From Chloroflexota bacterium (GTDB lineage Bacteria > Chloroflexota > Anaerolineae > UBA1429), in assembly GCA_019873625.1 (NCBI GenBank), contig JAIOAW010000011.1, forward strand, positions 1 through 64,000: a DNA stretch of 64,000 nucleotides, written 5' to 3'. Shown piece by piece: positions 1 through 7,754 of this stretch. How positions within the stretch are numbered: the stretch's first letter is position 1; every line of letters starts with the position of its first letter. The position numbers were made by a program, and so were the translations under genes. The notes beneath the pieces are model-generated. The model saw only the letters and a program-made list of their open reading frames with translations. It was not told the origin of the DNA and made no database searches.

Positions 1-269
1 ATACCCCTCAGGGCATCGGGTTTTTCTCACTCTGTTGACTGCGGTGGGGGCAATTATGGTCTCCGCGTGGAGGTGTCTTAATACCCCTCAGGGCATCGGG
101 TTTTTCTCACCCATATACAGACTGCCCCCAGGCGCGCGGATAGGGTCGCCTCCGTCTTAATACCCCTCAGGGCATCGGGTTTTTCTCACACTTCGCAACG
201 GCGGGCCGTGTGGCTTTCCGTATGGCAACGTGAGTCTTAATACCCCTCAGGGCATCGGGTTTTTCTCAC
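1..269 (-). CRISPR. CRISPR array, leader-proximal end (4 repeats, runs off left edge)
   Basis: Four near-identical 36-nt repeats are visible: 75-110, 154-189 and 234-269 complete, and 1-30 cut by the window edge. The plus-strand repeat starts GTCTTAATACCCCTCAGGGC and ends TTTTTCTCAC. Spacers are 31-74 (44 nt), 111-153 (43 nt) and 190-233 (44 nt), a length usual for type III systems. Read on the minus strand the repeat ends in ATTAAGAC, which resembles the 8-nt ATTGAAAC-type crRNA 5' handle. This, and the position next to cas2, indicates transcription on the minus strand with 234-269 as the leader-proximal repeat. No spacer visibly matches elsewhere in the window. Confidence 0.97.
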
Positions 270-480
270 CCCTTTGCGCCCATCGCCTTTTCCTCCCACC
301 GGCACCGCTAAAACTGCCTTTGTATCGCATCTTTCCTCCCACTAGGCCCCTTTGTTCGGCCTTCACCAGCCAACTGCTATCCCACTGTTTATATCTCTGC
401 GTATGACGCCTCAAAAAGGCCCATTTTTCGCCCCGAAAAAAGGTGTCCTACGCAAACCGCCCCTTGAGTTTATACTCACC
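270..480 (-). promoter_or_regulatory. CRISPR leader with candidate promoter
   Basis: This gene-free interval lies between the last repeat and the cas2 stop codon, where the leader is expected. On the minus strand it carries TTTTGA (411-416), a 17-nt spacer and TATAAA (388-393), so a transcript would enter the first repeat after a leader of about 110 nt. The sequence is richer in A/T runs than the flanking genes. A plus-strand ORF over this interval and cas1/cas2 is an antisense shadow. Promoter assignment is by eye. Confidence 0.65.
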
Positions 481-762
481 CTATACAACGAGCAACCCCA
501 ACTCCTGCGTCGGCTCGCCTTCGCCCAACACCTCGCGCTGTGCGCAGCAGGCCGCACACAAGGAGTAGATGCGCACGCTCCCGCCCTCCTCCACCTCGCG
601 CGCCAACGCCTTCTTTATATACGCGAGTTGTTTCTCTGTCAACCACACTTCGAACACGCTGTACTGCACCCGCTGCCCGTACCCTTCCAGCAGGTGGGCA
701 ATGCGCAGGCGGTGCCGATCGCTCGGGATATCGTAACTGATGAGATAAAAGGCCCGCGCCAT
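481..762 (-). CDS. cas2: CRISPR-associated endonuclease Cas2
   Basis: Cas2 is the dimeric core of the Cas1-Cas2 spacer integrase. The 93-aa product has the family's usual length and a ferredoxin-like pattern beginning ARAFYLISYDIPSDRHR, with the conserved Asp of the YDI strand at residue 11 and a following basic helix. VQYSVFEVWL matches the second conserved strand, and the C-terminal half contains SVRIYSLC. The gene is last in the cas operon, 9 nt after cas1 and directly upstream of the leader, as expected for an adaptation module. ATG start. Confidence 0.95.
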   Translation of the reverse strand: MARAFYLISYDIPSDRHRLRIAHLLEGYGQRVQYSVFEVWLTEKQLAYIKKALAREVEEGGSVRIYSLCAACCAQREVLGEGEPTQELGLLVV

Positions 763-771
763 CGTATCGGC

Positions 772-1770
772 TCATCGGAACACCAAGGCCCGGTAATCCG
801 GCTGGCCCTCGCGCAAGCAGCGGGCCACCTCTTGCGCCTGCAAATGCACAAAGCGCCAAAGGGGCATCTGCTCCTGTGTGCGCGGGTGCTTCAAGGGCCG
901 CTTGAAGCGCTCATCGTAGGCCTGCACATAGCGCTTGATGGCCTCCCGTTCCATTACCAAAGGGCGTTCCCCCTCTTCGCCAGGGCGAAAATCCTCCGGG
1001 CGGATCACATCGTGATGGCATACGTGGAGCACGAGGCCTTCGATGACGCAACGGAACTCTTCGCACAGGTCGAGCGCAAGCGAAGGCCGGTTGTACTCAT
1101 CCTGATGGAGAAACCCGGCGTAGGGGTCCAGCCCCACGCCTTCCACGGCGCTTTCGGCCAGGCGGGTGAGGAAGGTATAGCCCAGCGAAAGGAGCACGTT
1201 GATGGCATCCGTCGGCGGGCGGCGCGTGCGCCGCTCAAAGTGCCACGGCTCGCGAAAAAGGAGCCGATAGGCGGCGAAATAGCGCGCCGTAGCGCTCCCC
1301 TCCACGCCGCGCAGGGAATGCAGCGTCTGCGTGCGCTTGGCGCGCGCTTCAAAGAGTTCGAGATCTTCCAGCGCCTCCTCCAACCCCTCGCTGCCTTGAG
1401 CGGCCTGGCGCCGTAAGAGGGTGTGCTGGTTACGGATTTTGCCGGCTACCATCCGCTGGGCCATCGCCAAGACAAAGGGCGGGTGCCCCTGCCAGAGGTA
1501 CTGCTGGCGCCGCAGGGCGATGTGCGGGGCCATTTGCCCCACCAGGCGGCCGTAGTAACGGCCATCCATCCCCAAGAAGACGAGCGGGATGCCCCGCGTG
1601 AGGAGGCGCTTCATCGCCGGCGTGGTGATGTGCACGTTCCCCAGGATCATCACGCGTTCCACTTGCCCCAAGGGGCACTCGGCGAGCACGGCCTCTTCTT
1701 TGGTGATGAGGAGCCGGTGATGATCCAGGCTGAGGCGCGCGCCCTGCTCTGTAACCCACACCTCGCCCAT
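772..1770 (-). CDS. cas1: CRISPR-associated endonuclease/integrase Cas1
   Basis: Cas1 is the metal-dependent integrase that inserts new spacers together with Cas2. The 332-aa protein starts MGEVWVTEQGARLSLDHHRL, typical of the N-terminal beta domain. The C-terminal helical domain carries the metal-site regions: RRPPTDAINVLLSLGYTFL follows the conserved Glu-containing stretch, His lies in GFLHQDEYNRPSLALDL, and acidic residues in DLCEEFR. The ATG follows the cas6 TAA with no gap, so the two genes are probably translationally coupled. Confidence 0.96.
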   Translation of the reverse strand: MGEVWVTEQGARLSLDHHRLLITKEEAVLAECPLGQVERVMILGNVHITTPAMKRLLTRGIPLVFLGMDGRYYGRLVGQMAPHIALRRQQYLWQGHPPFVLAMAQRMVAGKIRNQHTLLRRQAAQGSEGLEEALEDLELFEARAKRTQTLHSLRGVEGSATARYFAAYRLLFREPWHFERRTRRPPTDAINVLLSLGYTFLTRLAESAVEGVGLDPYAGFLHQDEYNRPSLALDLCEEFRCVIEGLVLHVCHHDVIRPEDFRPGEEGERPLVMEREAIKRYVQAYDERFKRPLKHPRTQEQMPLWRFVHLQAQEVARCLREGQPDYRALVFR

Positions 1771-2595
1771 TTACGGCCTCTCCTCGGGCGCGGCCCAACG
1801 CGCCTGGCCCATACCCATCGTCGTGTGGGCGCCCACGCCGGCGTAAAAGGCATAGGCGGCCAAGAGCGAAAGCACCCGTCCCCAATAGCGGTCGGAGTCC
1901 AGCCGGGCGAAGGTTACCTGGCCTGTGAACCCAATCTGCACGCCGGCTTCGTGCGCCTCCCAGGGGCGGCTGCGCAGGCGATATTGCGAAAGGGCCACCC
2001 TCTCGGCGGCATAGCGCGGCACCTCGGCGCTCACGGCCACGGGGGCGAAGGCCTGCCACCGCTGCAATAGGCTCCCGAACACCAGGTGCGGCAAGGGCAA
2101 GGGGATGTTCACCCCCTGGCTGCGAAAGGCCGTGGGGCTGGCGAAGGTCAGCCGCAACCGCCGAGGCGCGGGCGCCTCTGGCCCTAGGCGCTCCTCCACG
2201 AGCGCCCGGTAGGAGCACTTTCCCGCCCAAGGGTGCTCGGCGCCATCCAGCGTGGCCTGCACCACGCGCAGGCTGGCCCCGTCGAGTTCCACCTGCTCCG
2301 GCGGATCGTTCGCCAGGGCGCACAGGTGGGCGCTGAGTTCCGCCGTGAGGCCGGTGTAGCGCAACCAGGCCGTCTCGCCAGGCTCCAGCGTGAGGGTCTG
2401 CTCGCGCCCATGGCCGCCCACGAGCGCCGAACAGGTAAAGGGGCGCGGGCCGGGGGCGTTATGCAGGGCCTCCGCAAGGGCGGCATCTCGCCGTTGCACC
2501 AGCCGCAAAAAGAGGGCGTGGCTGGCGCGCCCTAGGTAGCGGTTCAGCCTCACGGTGTGCGGCGCCTCCAAGGTGATGACCAGGCTCGTGAGCAT
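1771..2595 (-). CDS. cas6: CRISPR pre-crRNA endoribonuclease Cas6
   Basis: Cas6 cuts the repeat RNA to release crRNAs with the 8-nt 5' handle used by type III complexes. The 274-aa product ends in the glycine-rich loop GVGAHTTMGMGQAR, the hallmark of Cas6 RAMP folds. The central EAGVQIGFTGQVTF also fits the second ferredoxin-like domain, and a His in the N-terminal domain (HALFLRLVQRRD) lies where the general base is often found. It sits between csx15 and cas1 on the operon strand. Assignment of the catalytic His is inference. Confidence 0.93.
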   Translation of the reverse strand: MLTSLVITLEAPHTVRLNRYLGRASHALFLRLVQRRDAALAEALHNAPGPRPFTCSALVGGHGREQTLTLEPGETAWLRYTGLTAELSAHLCALANDPPEQVELDGASLRVVQATLDGAEHPWAGKCSYRALVEERLGPEAPAPRRLRLTFASPTAFRSQGVNIPLPLPHLVFGSLLQRWQAFAPVAVSAEVPRYAAERVALSQYRLRSRPWEAHEAGVQIGFTGQVTFARLDSDRYWGRVLSLLAAYAFYAGVGAHTTMGMGQARWAAPEERP

Positions 2596-2609
2596 CCCCT
2601 CCCCTCCTC

Positions 2610-2990
2610 TTAGCGACGTCCACGCGCCGCATCGCGCTGGGCGGCGAGATCGAGGATTTCGGCCACCTCAAAACGCGGCGGCAGGCAGTTGGCCTTAGGG
2701 CGCAGGCGCAGCACGGGCGGAAAGTAGCCCATCCGCCCGTGCAGTTCGGCCAAGAGGAGCGCCACGATGGCGTTCAACGTGGGCGGGTTGATGAGGATCG
2801 GCTCGCCCTGCCACTGGCGCGGCGTCAGGCCCACGGCATCCACCAGGGCCACCACTTGCGGCCCAAACGGCTCTGCCGGGTCGAACTGGGCGGGGCACTC
2901 GATGACCCTCGTCACCGGCGCCCCGAGGAGGGCCTCCAGTTCGCGGAGGTTTTCAGGCGTGAGCGGATGGCCAAAGTTGATGAGGATCAT
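2610..2990 (-). CDS. csx15: Csx15-like CRISPR accessory protein
   Basis: This small 126-aa protein starts MILINFGHPLTPENLRELE and contains ILINPPTLNAIVALLLAELHGRMGYFPPVLRLRP, a signature I associate with the Csx15 family found only in type III CRISPR loci. Such small Rossmann-type proteins (Csx15, Csx16, Csx20) are thought to bind or degrade cyclic oligoadenylates. The start used is the ATG at 2988-2990, which overlaps the csx1 stop as ATGA. A longer frame to 3056 would add 22 residues of low-complexity sequence over csx1. Its role here, damping the signal read by Csx1, is inference. Confidence 0.75.
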   Translation of the reverse strand: MILINFGHPLTPENLRELEALLGAPVTRVIECPAQFDPAEPFGPQVVALVDAVGLTPRQWQGEPILINPPTLNAIVALLLAELHGRMGYFPPVLRLRPKANCLPPRFEVAEILDLAAQRDAARGRR

Positions 2991-4246
2991 CGCGGCTCCG
3001 TGGGTGTTAGGGTATGTTCGCCGGGCAAGGGCAGGCCTTCGATGGTCTGGAGGCACGACTGCAAGGCTTCGATGAGCGCCTCGGCCGGCCGGTGGCCCCG
3101 GCGCATCCCGGCGTGGTCGAGGTCATTGCGGCCGTCGGTAATTTGCCCCCAAAGGACGCCGAGGGTTTCTGAGCAGGGCACCTCGTCAGAAGAGGCCCGC
3201 ACCCCTTTCTTGGCCAGGGCGAGCAGGCGCCCTAACAGGTCTTCCGCCTCGGAGCGCGCACTTTCTTGGCGGAGATCGCCCTCTCCCCGCCAAGCGGCCA
3301 CCCAAGAGACGAGCCACTCTCGCGCGAGCGTGGCTGCCTGGATGTAATGCTGATGCTCCAGATACCAGCGGATGAGCCGGCGCTGGCGGGCCAAATTCGC
3401 CGCCAGGTTTTCGGGCGCCTCTGGGTTCGGCAGGGCGAATTGGACAAAGGCGCTTTTGACCTGCTGAGCGACCTCGGCAAAGGGCCGCAACTTGGCCGGG
3501 TAGGCCTCCTCGGCCAAGTCGAAGCGGCGGGCCAATTCCCCCGAAATGCGCATCATATCATATACGCGAACCAACAGGAGCGCGAGCGACATCTCATCCA
3601 GTTTTTTGGCCAAGGGGCCGAGGCGCCGGCCCAGGTCGCGCAGGGCGGGGTCCTGCCGTTGCAGCGGCCCCGGCGGGTTGGCCTGCCGCAGGAGGGCCGC
3701 CAGGTCGCGCGCATCGCCCAGGCGGGCAAAGCGGTCGGCCGCCACGGCCCATTCCAAGAGCACAAACATCGGCTTGAGGTCGAACATCGGCACGCGCGGC
3801 GGTGAGGCGCTCGCATCGCGCGCCTCATAGGCCCCGTAGAGGATGTGCTCCACCTCCACGCGGCGCGCTGCCCGCAAGAAGCAGACGGCCATCAAGACGA
3901 CCATCGGCAAACTGCGAAAGCCGTGGGTTACATCCAAGGCGAGGCGTTCCCCCGGCCCGATGGCCTCCGCCACCAGGCCAAAGAGGCGCCACAGTTCGTT
4001 CTCATTTTGCCCGGAGGGGATTTCGATCACCCTCACCGGGGCGACGCCCTCCACCGCCGCGCACAGGGGGGAAAGGTGCGCGGCGGTGGCTTCGGGCGTA
4101 GCCAAAAGGAGAATCTCCTCTGGCTGCAAAAAGTGGGCGGTGGCGGCCGGCGCGTAGCGCGAGACGTATTCCCTCTCGCCCTCCGTGGCCCATACATAGG
4201 CCACCTCGGAATAAGGCGTCGTGCCGATGACGGTGAGCAGTTTCAT
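2987..4246 (-). CDS. csx1: Csx1-type CARF-HEPN ribonuclease (DxTHG family)
   Basis: This 419-aa protein is a predicted cyclic-oligoadenylate-activated RNase. The N-terminal half is a CARF Rossmann domain: MKLLTVIGTTPYSEVAY at the start and LALDVTHGFRSLP with the DxTHG motif at residues 105-109. The C-terminal half is helical and ends in a HEPN active site, RNDLDH, with Arg373 and His378 (R-x4-H). It overlaps csm5 and csx15 by ATGA junctions at both ends, so it is embedded in the effector operon. When Cas10 makes cyclic oligoadenylate, CARF binding should switch on non-specific RNA cleavage by HEPN. It may be annotated under TIGR02221/Csx2; the domain logic is the same. Confidence 0.9.
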   Translation of the reverse strand: MKLLTVIGTTPYSEVAYVWATEGEREYVSRYAPAATAHFLQPEEILLLATPEATAAHLSPLCAAVEGVAPVRVIEIPSGQNENELWRLFGLVAEAIGPGERLALDVTHGFRSLPMVVLMAVCFLRAARRVEVEHILYGAYEARDASASPPRVPMFDLKPMFVLLEWAVAADRFARLGDARDLAALLRQANPPGPLQRQDPALRDLGRRLGPLAKKLDEMSLALLLVRVYDMMRISGELARRFDLAEEAYPAKLRPFAEVAQQVKSAFVQFALPNPEAPENLAANLARQRRLIRWYLEHQHYIQAATLAREWLVSWVAAWRGEGDLRQESARSEAEDLLGRLLALAKKGVRASSDEVPCSETLGVLWGQITDGRNDLDHAGMRRGHRPAEALIEALQSCLQTIEGLPLPGEHTLTPTEPR

Positions 4247-5328
4247 CCTTCCCTCCGCACAAAGGTCAACTTGACCCAGCCAAAGGGCGCGGAGGGGGAT
4301 TCATCTTGCCCCATGGCCATACGCCGCGTGGCCGGGAAGGGCGCCTGCGGGTCTCTCCGGCCGCGGCCCAGCCGGTAGCGGCGTAGGATCTCCGCCCACA
4401 AGGCGGGGTCCTTTTGCAAAGTGGCGCCGAGGGTTTTGCTATCCCACCCGCCGGCCCAGCCGATTTGCAGGAAGCATTCGTTCGGCTCCTTCGGGTTCAT
4501 CATACCATGGCAAAACTGTGCCAAGCGCGGCAGGTTGCGCTGCTCGTACCACTTTAAGGTGGCCTGCAAGCGCCCCTGAGAGAACCGCTGCACGATGCCC
4601 GGGAGGTCCTCGAGGAGGGCCTGACCCTTTAGCCGCAAACCGTGATGCGCGGCCCACTCGCCAAAGAGCGCCGTATCCACTTTCAGGCGCAGGTGAAAGG
4701 CCGTGCGTGGGCGGATGGCCTCCACCTTGATGGGCGCGCCCTGCTGCGTACGCCCGCCGATGACCTGGGCGTTGGCGAGCATCAGGGCCTCCGCGCCCAG
4801 AGGGGCGCTATCCCCCACCTGGAGGGCGCGCAGGAGGTCATGGTTGGGGTCGGCGCCTAGAAACTTTTGTTCGATGCGCAAGGCCGCCCGTTTGGGGTTT
4901 TCCCCGAGATCCCCAGCCGCAATGCGCTCTCCACCTCTCCGCACCGCCTCCCACAAGAGGGCCGTGCGCAGCGCCCCTTTGAGCGAGGAGCCGGGCAGAT
5001 AGGGGCGGTGCCAGGCGTCTTTGATCTGCTCCTGAAGTTGGGCGCCCGCCTCTTGAGAGCGCGGCTCCCCGCGCAAGACGTAGTGAAACAGCGGGCTGCC
5101 CTCGACGTAATCCTGCGGGCGCAGGAGTCTCGCCGGCGGCACCATAGAAAGGCGTTTGATCGTTTGCTCGTCGGTGCCCCTTTCTTCAAAGAACACGTCC
5201 AGGTTCAGGCGCCAGGTGCGGCCGTCATACACGGCGTAATCATAGTCTTTGAGCAAAACCTCGCCCGAGCCGATGTGCAACGGCGAGTAGGTCTCTACCG
5301 TGACATCGTACAGGATGTACTCAGCCAT
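4243..5328 (-). CDS. csm5: Type III-A effector subunit Csm5
   Basis: Csm5 is the RAMP subunit that caps the 3' crRNA end of the Csm complex. The 361-aa protein starts MAEYILYDVTVETYSPLHIGSGE, and carries the RAMP glycine-rich segment YLPGSSLKGALRTALL, followed by a long helical region and a second conserved block near LPRLAQFCHGM. The ATG at 5326-5328 is chosen because it overlaps the csm4 stop by 8 nt and begins the conserved strand. A frame open to 5442 adds 38 non-conserved residues inside csm4. Confidence 0.93.
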   Translation of the reverse strand: MAEYILYDVTVETYSPLHIGSGEVLLKDYDYAVYDGRTWRLNLDVFFEERGTDEQTIKRLSMVPPARLLRPQDYVEGSPLFHYVLRGEPRSQEAGAQLQEQIKDAWHRPYLPGSSLKGALRTALLWEAVRRGGERIAAGDLGENPKRAALRIEQKFLGADPNHDLLRALQVGDSAPLGAEALMLANAQVIGGRTQQGAPIKVEAIRPRTAFHLRLKVDTALFGEWAAHHGLRLKGQALLEDLPGIVQRFSQGRLQATLKWYEQRNLPRLAQFCHGMMNPKEPNECFLQIGWAGGWDSKTLGATLQKDPALWAEILRRYRLGRGRRDPQAPFPATRRMAMGQDESPSAPFGWVKLTFVRREG

Positions 5329-6439
5329 CGCGCACCTCCATCCGCACCCCCAGGGCCAACCCGTAGCGCCACACGGGGTGCGGGAACTCCGCCTGCTCGT
5401 ACCGTGGGCGCGCGTCCACAAGGTCGCCCATCGGCTGAGCAAGCGCTATGAGGACGCTCCCTTCCTCCACAAAGCGCACGCCCCGCCGCCGCTGGGCCGC
5501 CTGGCCCACCGACTGGAGATACCCGGCCACCCAGCCGAGGCGGTAGCGCACGGCTCCCCCTTGGAAGGCGGCCGGCACCTCTTCGGGGCGCGGGTGGTAG
5601 CGGCTCAGGAGCGCCACGGGCGCGCCCGGCGTGGGTTCGGGCCATTCCGCCTCACCTCCCACGGCCCAGGTGAACCCACCCAGGCCAGCGGCGCGGTCGC
5701 CGCCCAGGCCCTGGTCTCCGAGGAGCGTCAGCGCTCGCTCAAAGGCGCGGCGCCAGGTCAGGCCCGCATCCGCGGGGGCCTCCGGGCGGCGCCAGGCCAC
5801 CGGGAACCACAGCCCGCACCCCTGGGCGAACGAGACGCGCCCCGTGTAAAAGATGGCCGTGCCGCACTGGAGGCGATCCACCGTAACGCGCGGGGCGCGC
5901 CAAACCCGATAGACCTCCATATGGCGCAGGGCCTCCACCGCACGCGGGTGCTTGCCGCCCGACGGCCCCGAGACCCTCTGCAGTGCCTCCGGCAGGGCGG
6001 CTACCTCTTGGCGCGTCAACCAGAGCGCGCCGCCCTGCAAGAAGGCGCCCTCGCCCCCCTTCCCCTCGTCGAAAAGGGGCGCAAGCGGTTCGCCCCGCAA
6101 AATTCGCCGCCAGATCGCCTCCGAGATGAAGGCGATGTGCTTGAGGCGTTTGGGGTCGTTCGCCGAAAGGCCCAGGGTGGCCAGGTCTACTATGGGCAAA
6201 GGGTAAAAGCGCACGTTCCCCGCGTAGGGGAAGGCCGAACCGAGGAGGAGCGGCGCGTCGCCCGCCGCAAAATCCCGTTCCCAGGCCTCCGGCGGCGGCC
6301 CTGCCGGGGCCGAGGCGCTCACGAGCGCGGCGTACAGCGTATCGGAAGGCAGGGTGTGGCGAGATGCCTCCTGCTCCAGGCCCCGTTCGCCGAGGTGCAC
6401 CGCACCCTTGAACGCAAGATGGTAGTATGTTACACGCAT
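5321..6439 (-). CDS. csm4: Type III-A effector subunit Csm4
   Basis: Csm4 binds the 5' handle of the crRNA and contacts Cas10 at the foot of the Csm complex. The 372-aa product has the expected N-terminal HTLPSDTLYAALVSA segment and the glycine-rich LGGDRAAGLGGF loop of its second RAMP fold. Its length is slightly above the usual 300-350 aa. It lies 15 nt after csm3 in the canonical csm1-2-3-4-5 order. Confidence 0.93.
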   Translation of the reverse strand: MRVTYYHLAFKGAVHLGERGLEQEASRHTLPSDTLYAALVSASAPAGPPPEAWERDFAAGDAPLLLGSAFPYAGNVRFYPLPIVDLATLGLSANDPKRLKHIAFISEAIWRRILRGEPLAPLFDEGKGGEGAFLQGGALWLTRQEVAALPEALQRVSGPSGGKHPRAVEALRHMEVYRVWRAPRVTVDRLQCGTAIFYTGRVSFAQGCGLWFPVAWRRPEAPADAGLTWRRAFERALTLLGDQGLGGDRAAGLGGFTWAVGGEAEWPEPTPGAPVALLSRYHPRPEEVPAAFQGGAVRYRLGWVAGYLQSVGQAAQRRRGVRFVEEGSVLIALAQPMGDLVDARPRYEQAEFPHPVWRYGLALGVRMEVRDG

Positions 6440-6454
6440 AGCGGGCCTCCTAGG

Positions 6455-7261
6455 CTATTGGGCAAGGCCAAGGCGCCGGCGGATGGTCTTCAAGATCTTT
6501 TCTTTTTCGGCCTCCAATGCGGCCAACGAATCAAAGGGGCCAGCGATCCATTCCGGCTCGGCGGTGTACGGCTCGGCCACCTTCAGGCCGATGCGCACGT
6601 TCTCCACGCGCACCTGGCCCGACCCGCGCGACCCCAGCCCGCCCAGGTAGTCATCCTCAAGGAGTTTCAGGCCCGTAAAGACCACATCGAGGAATTGGAC
6701 ATCCTGTTGGGGGTCGCAGGTATCCCCAGAGTAGATGCTGTAGACCATCTCGGCCGGCCCAAAGATGGCCCCCGCCGGCACGCGCTCGAACTGGCGCGGG
6801 TTAGCCACGGAGGTGACGCGGTCAATGGCCACCTCCGTCTTGACCTCGGTAAAGGGCAGGTCGGTATGCGCATCCCTCAACTGGCGAACGCTTTCTGAGG
6901 TAAGGGGCACGTCCCGCACGATGAGGCGCGTGGGGGTGTTGAATTTTACCTCGGCAGGGACGCCATAGGTGCGGCACACCTCACATATCGCATAGTCCTC
7001 TTCTCTCTTGCACGTATGGATCTTCGCCTGGCCGATGGGCTGATTTTGCGGCAGCCCTCGGTATTTCTCCGTAAGGGAACGCATCTTGCCGCGCAAGGAG
7101 GAACCGGGGATGTAAGGCTGATTGGTCAGTTTATCGCGGATGACCGTGCGATCTACCCCGCCGATCTCCACGCCGACATCGGAACCGCCAATTGCCAACC
7201 CGCTCAAGGCCTTGAGCGAAAACTCAAAGAACACGCGCCCGATGAGTTTGATCTCTGCCAT
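6455..7261 (-). CDS. csm3: Type III-A backbone RNase subunit Csm3
   Basis: Csm3 forms the helical backbone of the complex and cuts target RNA every 6 nt. The 268-aa protein shows the RAMP motif IPGSSLRGKMR, the DYLGGLGSRGSGQV glycine-rich loop near the C terminus, and IGGSDVGVEIGGVD. The Asp at residue 37 aligns with the catalytic Asp33 of characterised Csm3 proteins. Cleavage of target RNA by this complex is therefore expected to be intact. Confidence 0.96.
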   Translation of the reverse strand: MAEIKLIGRVFFEFSLKALSGLAIGGSDVGVEIGGVDRTVIRDKLTNQPYIPGSSLRGKMRSLTEKYRGLPQNQPIGQAKIHTCKREEDYAICEVCRTYGVPAEVKFNTPTRLIVRDVPLTSESVRQLRDAHTDLPFTEVKTEVAIDRVTSVANPRQFERVPAGAIFGPAEMVYSIYSGDTCDPQQDVQFLDVVFTGLKLLEDDYLGGLGSRGSGQVRVENVRIGLKVAEPYTAEPEWIAGPFDSLAALEAEKEKILKTIRRRLGLAQ

Positions 7262-7276
7262 TTTCTGCTCCTTTCG

Positions 7277-7750
7277 TTACCGGCCGCCATAGGCGCGGTG
7301 ATAGGCGAGGATTGACTCAAAAAACTCGACGAACCGCTGAAAGTTATCCGTATTGCCTTGGACCAAGTCTACGGCGGGCTTGAGCACCTTGACCAAATCT
7401 TCGACGCCTCGCCCGCTTTCCTTCTTGGCGCGATAATCCATCTTGGGCTTGAGCAAAATCAAGCGACGATGAGCGCGTTGGGGGTTATGCTGCCAATCCG
7501 CCTCGATGGAGCGCACTTCGCCAAAAATCGCCCGGATTTGGCTGGTCGAAAGCGACTTGGCGGTGTGTGCTCCAATCCTTTCGGCCTCTTTGACCATCTC
7601 CTGAGCGCTGTTCGGGTCAGTGATGATCCTTTTTAGCAGATCATCGGGCGTCCCCTGAAAAGTTTCTCGTTGCTCCCGAGGGCCTCCCGCTGGCTGAGGG
7701 GCTGACCCTCGACCGCTTGCGCCAGGCCTCGTATTGCCATATCCCGTCAT
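7277..7750 (-). CDS. csm2: Type III-A small subunit Csm2
   Basis: Csm2 is the small helical subunit that lines the target RNA. This 157-aa protein has a low-complexity N-terminal tail (about residues 1-30, rich in Gly, Arg, Pro) and then an all-helical domain including TSQIRAIFGEVRSIEADW and a C-terminal segment ending ILAYHRAYGGR, typical of Csm2. It lies 4 nt after cas10 and 15 nt before csm3. An internal start past the tail is possible. Confidence 0.9.
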   Translation of the reverse strand: MTGYGNTRPGASGRGSAPQPAGGPREQRETFQGTPDDLLKRIITDPNSAQEMVKEAERIGAHTAKSLSTSQIRAIFGEVRSIEADWQHNPQRAHRRLILLKPKMDYRAKKESGRGVEDLVKVLKPAVDLVQGNTDNFQRFVEFFESILAYHRAYGGR

Positions 7751-7754
7751 CTCG

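Noticed and set aside
31-233. Self-targeting by the visible spacers
   Set aside because: I compared the three spacers with the rest of the window by eye and saw no protospacer; phage or plasmid targets would need a database search.
352-1416. 354-aa plus-strand ORF over cas1 and cas2
   Set aside because: It lies antisense to two clear cas genes, has no ribosome site and no recognisable domain; it is a GC-driven shadow frame.
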